Below the pieces are notes generated by a model that was not told the DNA's origin, searched no databases, and saw nothing but the letters and a program-made list of their open reading frames with translations. From Planctomycetota bacterium (lineage in GTDB: Bacteria; Planctomycetota; Phycisphaerae; Phycisphaerales; UBA1924), in contig JAUZRR010000039.1 in assembly GCA_030950285.1 (NCBI GenBank), positions 1 to 53,288 of the forward strand: a DNA stretch of 53,288 bases. Direction: 5' to 3'. How positions within the stretch are numbered: position 1 is the stretch's first letter; every line of letters begins with the position of its first letter. Below are positions 47,171-53,288 of the stretch, piece after piece. The position numbers were made by a program, and so were the translations under genes.

Positions 47171-47778
47171 GCACCCTGCAAGCGTACCCGCACACCGCGA
47201 GGGCAGACTGGTGCCCCCGCACATACCTGACCGCGCCCTCGACCGAGCGGGCATCGGTGAGCAAGCGTCTTGAGCCGCCGGTTGTCCACCATCTTGCGCG
47301 AGGAGGGCCGAACGCCTGCCCGAGGCGCCGCGAGGCAACCCCTTTGAACAGTTGGAGTAACTGCGTTCCTTCACGATCTCCCGACGCCACGACAAGATGC
47401 ACATGGGTGCGCATGACTGTGCCAAGAACGATACCGAGTCGGTGCGTGGTGGCGACCTCCTCAAACGCCCGGACAGACAGCCACCCGCGCCTTTGCTTCA
47501 TCCAGAACGATTTCGCCGCCACGCATCCGCACTCGGGCAAGGTTGTGGAGGGATTGATCGTCCTTCTGGTAGGGCGTGCCGGGCGTGTTTGATCGGTGGC
47601 ATGTCCCATCGGGTTGCAACGTATCGGAAACGAATCCGCGTACATCGCCGGGGAGCCATGTGCCGTAGGTGGTCCAGGTCAGGAGGTAGTGTCCGCCGCG
47701 ACCCGGCTTGCGAGAGTTGGAACCGGGCTGAAGCCCGGGGCTCGGAGTTTCTGAATGCGTTTCATCCCTTTGTTTCAT
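47160..47778 (-). pseudogene. REP-associated tyrosine transposase RAYT-2, frameshifted
   Basis: Two frames together make one Y1 transposase. The N-terminal part (start ATG 47778) contains YLLTWTTYGTWLPGDVRGFVSD, and the C-terminal part, in another frame ending at 47160, contains GTVMRTHVHLVVASG (HUH motif HVH), LLQLFKGVASRRLG and SVEGAVRYVRGHQ. The frames cross near 47475, within VAVCPGV / SVRAFEEV, where a one-base change restores a single ORF. The usual C-terminal tyrosine helix is short, with Tyr in VRYVRGHQ as the candidate. Flanking family-3 hairpins fit its cognate REPs. Decay, sequencing error or programmed frameshifting are all possible. Confidence 0.8.
47721..47747 (-). repeat. REP-like hairpin, family 3, right flank of RAYT-2 (inverted)
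   Basis: AACCGGGCTG, then AAGCCCGG, GGCTCGGAG. Read on the minus strand it equals the left-flank copy except for one base in each stem arm (A-T replaced by G-C), so pairing is conserved. It lies inside the first codons of the transposase frame. Confidence 0.82.
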
Positions 47779-47792
47779 GGTTGGTTGCTTGC

Positions 47793-49559
47793 TCAATGCC
47801 CCGCGGGCGTGCCGCCCTTTCGGGGGTCGCACGCGGCGTGGATTCCCTCTTTGTCGCGGACGATGAGTTGGACCACACCCACGCTCTTGATCGTTCCCAG
47901 CTTGTGGCCGAGGGCTTTGAGTTGTTCGCGGAAGGCTGCGTCTGCTTCGCCGCGGAGTCCGGGTTCCAGGCGGAGTTCGTCCGGCGACCACTGGTGGTGC
48001 AGGCGGGGTGAGGCAACTGCGTGTTCGGCGTCCATCCCCCGGTCCAGCACGTTGAGCAGCACCTGGAGCGTGCCGGTGATGATCCGTGGCCCTCCGGACG
48101 CCCCGGCGACCGCGACCACGTTGCCGTCGGCGTCGAGGACGATTGTCGGGCTCATGCTCGAGAGCGGGCGTTTGCCGGGCTCGGGGAGGTTGCTGTCGGA
48201 TTGCACGAGCCCGAAGGCGTTTGCTTTGCCTCGGATTGTGGTGAAGTCGTCCATCTCGTTGTTGAGGCAGAAGCCGTTGACTGCGATCATGGAGCCGAAA
48301 CTGAGGTTGATGGTTTCGGTACAGGCCACCGCGCCGCCCCACTGGTCGATGACGCTGAGGTGACTGGTCCCCGAATCGTCGGGCAGCGCCCGCAGCCCCG
48401 CGCCCTCGTAGCGCGTGCCGTAGTTGGAGGGGGTGAGCGTGTGGGTGGGGTTGATGACCGCAGCACGGATGCTGAGGTAGGTATCGCTGGTCAGCATCTC
48501 GACTGGGACATCCACAAACGCCGGATCGGCAAGCCACACCGAGCGGTCGGCGAAGGCGTGCTTGAGGCTCTCGACCAGCAGGTGCGTGCGCTCGACGCGC
48601 GTCGTGTTGGCCTTGTTGTACGTTGTGCGTTCGAGGATGCCCAGCGTCTCGGCGATGGTCACCCCGCCGCTCGAGGGGGGCGGCATGCCGAGAAAGGTCC
48701 ACTCGCCGAACCCGAACTCGAGGGGCTGGACGTTGGCGACTTTGTAGTTTGCGAGGTCGTCGAGGGTGAGCACACCGCCACGTTTGCGCACCGTGTCCAC
48801 GATCTGCCTCGCGACGCGGCCGGAGTAGAACCCCTCGCGCCCGTGCGCCGCGATGCCTGCGAGCACGGACGCCTGATTGAGATTGCGCACCCGCTGCCCC
48901 GGCGTGACCGCCCCCCGCGAGAGCACGTCGTTCCAGAGGGAGGGGTGTGTGGCGTGCGGCTCGTCGCCGAGCTTGCCGATCGCGGCAGCAACACTTGCTG
49001 CAAAGGTCTCGTCCGCGTCGTACCCCCCCACTGCCGCGTCGATCGCCGGTTGCAGCACCGTCGCGCGGTCGAGCGTGCCGTAGGTCTCGAGGGCATGCAA
49101 CAACCCCGCGACCGTGCCCGGCACCGCGACCGCCAGCCCGCTTCGGGTGCTGGCGTTGGGGATTTCTGTGCGCTCGAACATGTCTGGAGTCGCGGCGGCG
49201 GGTGCGGTCTCGCGGTAGTTGATCGCCGTCACAACACGGCCGTGGGTCGGGTCGTCGGGCAGAGAGATGACCATGAACCCGCCGCCGCCGAGGCCGCAGC
49301 TCTGGGGGCGGACCACACTGAGCACAAAGCTGGTCGCGACGGCGGCATCGACCGCGTTGCCCCCGAGCTTGAGCATCTGCGCCCCTGCTTGGGACGCAAC
49401 AGGATGGTCGGCGGCGACCGCGCCGTGCTCGAATGTTGCAACGCTCGGGATGCGCGTCTCGGCGGGCTGTGTTCTTGCTTGCGCCGCACGAGCACCCGGC
49501 AGCAAGACAGCCTGGAGAAGGGATGTGACGCCAACGAGAACGCAGATGGTTCGTTTCAT
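47793..49559 (-). CDS. ggt: Gamma-glutamyltranspeptidase (glutathione hydrolase)
   Basis: 588 aa, exported by a signal peptide (TICVLVGVTSLLQAVLLPGARA). GGT cleaves the gamma-glutamyl bond of glutathione and related compounds in the periplasm and matures by self-cleavage. The large subunit starts with HPVASQAGAQMLKLGGNAVDAAVATSFVLSVV and GGGGFMV. The processing site and nucleophile are in SGTSHLSVIDQWGGAV, where Thr takes the catalytic position. Oxyanion motif PLSSMSPTIV and substrate-binding NNEMDDF follow. Length is typical. The stop lies 14 bp from the RAYT-2 start, so the mobile unit landed directly after the gene without damaging it. Confidence 0.95.
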   Translation of the reverse strand: MKRTICVLVGVTSLLQAVLLPGARAAQARTQPAETRIPSVATFEHGAVAADHPVASQAGAQMLKLGGNAVDAAVATSFVLSVVRPQSCGLGGGGFMVISLPDDPTHGRVVTAINYRETAPAAATPDMFERTEIPNASTRSGLAVAVPGTVAGLLHALETYGTLDRATVLQPAIDAAVGGYDADETFAASVAAAIGKLGDEPHATHPSLWNDVLSRGAVTPGQRVRNLNQASVLAGIAAHGREGFYSGRVARQIVDTVRKRGGVLTLDDLANYKVANVQPLEFGFGEWTFLGMPPPSSGGVTIAETLGILERTTYNKANTTRVERTHLLVESLKHAFADRSVWLADPAFVDVPVEMLTSDTYLSIRAAVINPTHTLTPSNYGTRYEGAGLRALPDDSGTSHLSVIDQWGGAVACTETINLSFGSMIAVNGFCLNNEMDDFTTIRGKANAFGLVQSDSNLPEPGKRPLSSMSPTIVLDADGNVVAVAGASGGPRIITGTLQVLLNVLDRGMDAEHAVASPRLHHQWSPDELRLEPGLRGEADAAFREQLKALGHKLGTIKSVGVVQLIVRDKEGIHAACDPRKGGTPAGH

Positions 49560-49607
49560 GCCGGCATTTTACACCAACACTTGATGTTTGCGCGCGTGTG
49601 CGGCCTC

Positions 49608-50120
49608 TCACGCTGGCGCGTTGTCGATGCCGACAAAGCTCATGTGCAACTCGGCGTGACGGAGGTGCAGCTTGATCCACTGCTCGCGGCTCAGCTTGCC
49701 GAAGAAGGGGCTGGCGGGGATGAACGCCGCCCCGCTCTGCACGCGCTCGATCTCGCGCCTCAGGTCGGCGGCACCGTCTGCAACACTGACCTCGTCTGCC
49801 GGGAGAAACGGCACGCCCGAGGGCAGCTTGAGCCCCGGCGGGACGGGTTTGGCGAAGATTTTCTTGCCCATCACCAGGCGCAGCACCCGGCCGAAGAGCT
49901 TGAGACCCAGCGGCGGGTCGCCTCCGAACCCATCGAGCGAGCAGGCGAGAAACTTCGCCAGGTGCTGGAGGTTCTGGCCTGGGGACCAGTTACCGAGCGG
50001 GCGAACCCGTCCGGCGGCGTCGGCTTTGGTGACCTCGTCGAGATCACCCAGAAGGTCGTCGAGGGTGCCAAAGTGCACCGAGCGACGGTTGGTGACCGCT
50101 TTCGTGTTGATAGGTGTCAT
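49608..50120 (-). CDS. DUF1569-domain protein
   Basis: 170 aa from ATG 50120; an ATG at 50132 is also possible. Family blocks: LDDLLGDLDEVTKADAAG, GNWSPGQNLQHLAKFLACSLDGF, FAKPVPPGLKLPSG and the conserved end LSREQWIKLHLRHAELHMSF. DUF1569 is a DinB-like four-helix family with possible metal-binding histidines (His in QHLAKF and LRHAELH). It is cytoplasmic, with no signal peptide. The role is unknown. Divergent from nhaA, 119 bp between starts. Confidence 0.85.
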   Translation of the reverse strand: MTPINTKAVTNRRSVHFGTLDDLLGDLDEVTKADAAGRVRPLGNWSPGQNLQHLAKFLACSLDGFGGDPPLGLKLFGRVLRLVMGKKIFAKPVPPGLKLPSGVPFLPADEVSVADGAADLRREIERVQSGAAFIPASPFFGKLSREQWIKLHLRHAELHMSFVGIDNAPA

Positions 50121-50239
50121 GGGAGGCAGCATATCAGCCGAAGAGGCTCTACAGTTGACACGCATGTCGCAAAGGTCACGCCGTGCACGCCCGGGCTGCT
50201 TGCCCCAACGGCCTGACACAGAACACACCGAGGGACACC

Positions 50240-51640
50240 ATGGCCGGACACAAACTCCCGACTGCTGCCGACCTCACCAGCCCCGAGCCGATCGAGGTCC
50301 TGACCAAACCATTCCTGCGATTTGCCTCGCTGAGTTCGGCGGGCGGGCTGATCCTGATCGCGTGCACCGTCGCCGCGATGCTCTGGGCCAACTCGTCGGC
50401 AAGCGAGTCGTACCACCACTTCTTCCACGGCGAGAAACTCAGCATCGGGTTCGCCGAGCTCGAGCTCTCCAAGAGTCTCGCGCACTGGATCAACGACGCC
50501 CTGATGGCGTTGTTCTTCTTTGTCGTCGGGCTCGAGATCAAGCGGGAGGTGCTTGTCGGCGAGCTTTCTTCGCCGCGCAAAGCCGCCCTGCCCATCGCTG
50601 CGGCACTCGGCGGCATGGTTGTCCCCGCCCTCATCTACGTCGCCTTCAACGCTGGGGAACCATCCCTCAGGGGTTGGGGTGTTCCGATGGCGACCGATAT
50701 CGCGTTTGCGCTGGGGATCCTCTCGCTCTTGGGCAACCGCATCCCGGCATCGCTGAAGGTGTTTCTTGTTTCGCTGGCGATCGCCGATGACCTGGGCGCA
50801 CTCATCGTCATCGCGCTCTTTTATACCGATGAACTCGCGACCAACTACCTGCTCTATGCCGGGGGCGCCACACTCGCGATGGTGATGCTCAACGTGCTCC
50901 GCGTCCGCTCGCCGTGGATCTACTTCTTCTTCGGCCTTGCACTCTGGTACTTTGTCTTCAAGAGCGGTGTCCACGCCACGATCGCCGGCGTGGTCGGCGC
51001 GATGACCATCCCCGCCAGCGCCCGAGTCGGGGCGGCGCGATACACCGCCGCCACCCGCGACGCGCTCGAAGAGTTTGAGTCCCACAACAAAGATCCCGAC
51101 CGCAACGCCCTCATCACCCGCGAGCAACACGCCGCGGCCTGGACGATTCACACAAACAGCATCCAGGTCATGCCCGTGCTCCATCGGCTCGAAAACGCGC
51201 TGCACCCTTACACGGTCTTCCTGGTCATCCCGATCTTCGCCCTCGCCAACGCGGGCATCGAGATCCACGGCGGGCTGGGGCAGAACCTCCTCAACAAGCC
51301 GTCCTTCGGTGTTGTCCTCGGGCTCTTTGTCGGCAAACCTCTCGGCATCTTTTTGTTCTCGCTCGTCGCTGTCAAACTCGGCATCGCGAGCCTGCCCCGC
51401 AGCGTCTCGTGGCGGCACATCCTGGGCGCAGGGTGCCTCGGCGGCGTCGGGTTTACCATGGCGCTCTTCATCGGCAACCTCGCGTTTGCCGAGAGCCCCG
51501 ACGACCTCACCCACACCAAGCTCGCGGTGCTCGTGGGCTCGGCGCTCTCGGCGATCGCCGGGCTCGTCATCCTCGCCACCTGCCGCAAACAGCCCGACGC
51601 GCCCGCAACCCCCACCACCCCCGCAACCCCCGCCGACTGA
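50240..51640 (+). CDS. nhaA: Na+/H+ antiporter NhaA
   Basis: 466 aa from ATG 50240, with GAGGG just upstream. NhaA exchanges two protons for one sodium ion across the inner membrane to control pH and sodium. Landmarks: LMALFFFVVGLEIKREVL, GVPMATDIAFALGILSLLG, the essential Asp pair in LAIADDLGALIVIALFYT, and the late GAGCLGGVGFTMALFIGNLAF. About twelve membrane helices are expected. An insert near residues 260-295 (AATRDALEEFESHNKDPDRN) enlarges a cytoplasmic loop. The C-terminus ends in a Pro/Thr/Ala tail. Expression is probably separate from neighbours. Confidence 0.95.
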   Translation: MAGHKLPTAADLTSPEPIEVLTKPFLRFASLSSAGGLILIACTVAAMLWANSSASESYHHFFHGEKLSIGFAELELSKSLAHWINDALMALFFFVVGLEIKREVLVGELSSPRKAALPIAAALGGMVVPALIYVAFNAGEPSLRGWGVPMATDIAFALGILSLLGNRIPASLKVFLVSLAIADDLGALIVIALFYTDELATNYLLYAGGATLAMVMLNVLRVRSPWIYFFFGLALWYFVFKSGVHATIAGVVGAMTIPASARVGAARYTAATRDALEEFESHNKDPDRNALITREQHAAAWTIHTNSIQVMPVLHRLENALHPYTVFLVIPIFALANAGIEIHGGLGQNLLNKPSFGVVLGLFVGKPLGIFLFSLVAVKLGIASLPRSVSWRHILGAGCLGGVGFTMALFIGNLAFAESPDDLTHTKLAVLVGSALSAIAGLVILATCRKQPDAPATPTTPATPAD

Positions 51641-51738
51641 CCTCTCCTGCGCTCCGAAGTGTGCGAGGCTCTGCGCACGATCGCCGAGGCCATACGATCC
51701 TGTGCCCGGATCCAGCACGCCGCCCCGAGGGAGAGCCG

Positions 51739-53205
51739 ATGTCCCGTTCTGCCAGCCTGTCCCGCAAGCCCCAACGCGCTGTCGCCGCTCTCCTGCTTCT
51801 GGCAGCCTGTGCCGCGGTTGCGTGTGGACAACCCGACCAAAGCCAACCCAAGAACATCATCGTCTTCATCGCCGACGGCTGCGGCGAGAGCACGCAGCGC
51901 GCCCTCGAGCTCTGGCGCGGCGAGCCGATGATCTATCAGGGTCCGGCATGGACCCGGTTCGACGCGACGACCTACCCGCTCCGCCCCGGCCCCCGTCCGA
52001 GCCGGGGCGTGCCGCCGCTCGAACAAGACCAACGATTCGTCTACGACTACGCCCTCGCGACCGACACCACGCCCGACGAAGGTTCCAGCCTCGGCTACCC
52101 GTTCCACTTCCGCAGCTACCGCTGGCTCCGCGCCACCGCGTCGGACTCGGCCAACACCGCGACCTCGATCTTTACCGGCGTCTCCACCTACCGCGGCGCG
52201 ATCAATGTCGACGGCGGGCAGCAACCCATCCCCGCGGTCTCCAAAGCCGCGAGCGAGCGCGGCAAGGCGGTCGGTATCGTCACCAGCGTGCCCGTCTCGC
52301 ACGCGACCCCCGCCTGTGCTGCGGGCGCGAGCGTTCCCAATCGCGAGATGTACCACGACATCACCCACCAGATGCTCACCGGCACCGTCTGCACCGTCAT
52401 CGCTGGCGCGGGGCACCCCGAGTACGACGACAACGCGAAACGCCGCGAGACGCCGAAGTACACCTATATCAGCGAAGGCGACTGGAACGCGCTCAAAGCA
52501 GGTAGTGTGGCTGGTGCGACTTCGCCCGCGTGGACGCTCGTCGACGACACCGAGCGGGTCCGCGCACTAGCCGAGGGTGACACGCCCGAGCGACTCTTCA
52601 TCCTCGCGCCGGTTGCGCACACACTCCAGCAGATGCGCACGCCGCACGTCCGAGGCGACTCCACCCCGCCCGGCGTCCACCCGCTCACGCCCGGCGTCCC
52701 CACGCTGCGCGAACTCACACTCGCCGCACTCAATGTGCTCGACAACGACCCTGACGGGTTCTTTCTTATGGTCGAGGGCGGCGCGGTGGACTGGGCGATG
52801 CACGACACCGAGATCGGCCGCATGATCGAGGAAATGACCGACTTTCACAGCACGGTGGAAGCGGTCTGCGAGCTGCTCGATGCTGGCGATCGCGGGTTTG
52901 ACTGGTCCAACACGCTTGTCATTGTCACGGCTGACCACGACCACTTGCTGCTGGGGCCGGAGTCTGACACTGTTGCCTTCCAACCGCTCGAAGACCGAGG
53001 CCCGGGCGTCGTCCCCGGCCACTTGTGGCACGCCGACACCCACTCGAACCTGCCGGTGCCGCTCTTTGTCCGTGGCGTCGGTGCCGAGCGGTTTGGTGAT
53101 ATCCCCACGACCCCCGCCGGGCCGAAGCGTGTGTTTCATCAGACCGCAATCGGGGAGTTGTTGTTTCGGTTGGTCGGCGCACCGAACGCGGCGACACGCG
53201 AATAA
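51739..53205 (+). CDS. Exported alkaline phosphatase
   Basis: 488 aa from ATG 51739, with GAGGGAG upstream. The leader RAVAALLLLAACAAVACG could be a Sec or lipoprotein signal (lipobox-like LAAC or VAC). PhoA-superfamily residues: first metal-binding Asp in IIVFIADGCGEST, nucleophile Ser in SDSANTATSIFTG, VSHATPACAAGAS for metal ligands, LMVEGGAVDWAMHD, and VTADHDH. The family removes phosphate from monoesters in the periplasm or outside the cell. The last His motif is likely GHLWHADTHSN. Overlap with nhaA's 3' shadow frames is not real. It may be phosphate-regulated, but no Pho box was identified. Confidence 0.92.
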   Translation: MSRSASLSRKPQRAVAALLLLAACAAVACGQPDQSQPKNIIVFIADGCGESTQRALELWRGEPMIYQGPAWTRFDATTYPLRPGPRPSRGVPPLEQDQRFVYDYALATDTTPDEGSSLGYPFHFRSYRWLRATASDSANTATSIFTGVSTYRGAINVDGGQQPIPAVSKAASERGKAVGIVTSVPVSHATPACAAGASVPNREMYHDITHQMLTGTVCTVIAGAGHPEYDDNAKRRETPKYTYISEGDWNALKAGSVAGATSPAWTLVDDTERVRALAEGDTPERLFILAPVAHTLQQMRTPHVRGDSTPPGVHPLTPGVPTLRELTLAALNVLDNDPDGFFLMVEGGAVDWAMHDTEIGRMIEEMTDFHSTVEAVCELLDAGDRGFDWSNTLVIVTADHDHLLLGPESDTVAFQPLEDRGPGVVPGHLWHADTHSNLPVPLFVRGVGAERFGDIPTTPAGPKRVFHQTAIGELLFRLVGAPNAATRE

Positions 53206-53228
53206 ACCACTGAAACAACAACCGCGAG

Positions 53229-53288
53229 CTACTCCGCCCGCTCGCCGCTGAAGTCGATGCCGCGCAGGCCGCGGCGGGTCCATTTGTA
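53229..53288 (-). CDS. C-terminal fragment of a gene extending beyond the right edge
   Basis: The minus-strand frame entering from 53288 reads KWTRRGLRGIDFSGERAE and stops at 53229. It converges on the alkaline phosphatase gene with a 23-bp gap. Too short to name. Confidence 0.45.
   Translation of the reverse strand, partial: YKWTRRGLRGIDFSGERAE

Noticed and set aside
47281..47310. Possible twelfth family-2 palindrome inside RAYT-2
   Set aside because: Only the loop and part of the right arm match; the left arm does not pair, so it is not counted.
48021..50216. 731-codon plus-strand frame opposite ggt
   Set aside because: Low-quality His/Arg/Val-rich sequence mirroring a clear gamma-glutamyltranspeptidase on the minus strand.

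Overview
The window looks like a chromosomal segment of a high-GC planctomycete, most likely of the Phycisphaerae type. Five secreted proteins end in paired dockerin-like repeats of the form NxDGxVNTQDVxxFLNxW followed by a terminal GC, two end in a PEP-CTERM-like tail with a poly-Arg end, and a DUF1800/DUF1501 pair is present. Housekeeping genes include mqnA (futalosine menaquinone pathway), gatB, truA, lpdA, pyrB, ubiX, dnaE, nhaA, ggt and an orphan nuoG-like gene. I recognised no rRNA, tRNA or CRISPR array.

Layout. 0-2.7 kb: a secreted thioredoxin-fold protein whose 3' end is duplicated around a REP-associated tyrosine transposase (RAYT-1) and its own hairpin repeats; the gene's likely terminator now lies beyond that insertion. 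2.7-6.4 kb: an IS630 remnant, a dockerin protein and a dockerin-bearing GH13 amylase-like enzyme. 6.5-9.3 kb: a THUMP-type RNA methyltransferase, two unknown proteins and a 166-residue kinase-fold protein. 9.5-17.1 kb: lpdA, two dockerin beta-rich proteins, an AhpD-like protein and the NuoG-like protein. 17.1-19.3 kb: a three-gene minus-strand cassette (DUF5131/phage Gp37-68 radical-SAM-like protein plus two uncharacterised partners) that looks laterally acquired. 19.4-24.6 kb: truA, a NeuD-like acyltransferase with a sulfotransferase, and a PEP-CTERM protein. 24.8-29 kb: an overlapping operon mqnA / unusual sigma-like protein / gatB. 29.3-32.5 kb: a coupled pair, a secreted unknown and a BNR-propeller dockerin protein. 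32.5-37 kb: an M14 carboxypeptidase relic, pyrB with a lipoprotein, ubiX and a Fic protein. 37-41 kb: dnaE. 41.7-46 kb: PEP-CTERM, small membrane, DUF1800 and DUF1501 genes. 46-53 kb: class IV aminotransferase, a frameshifted second RAYT flanked by its own inverted hairpins, ggt, a DUF1569 protein, nhaA and an alkaline phosphatase.

The strongest theme is palindromic-repeat biology. At least four REP-like hairpin families occur. Two sit around their own RAYT genes, with paired compensatory changes in the stems. A third (CCCCTCGC / GCGAGGGG) has eleven copies scattered through the window, one inside the dnaE reading frame and one forming the C-terminus of the NeuD-like protein. A second theme is an abrupt reversal of strand GC skew near 7.1 kb, inside an intact gene.
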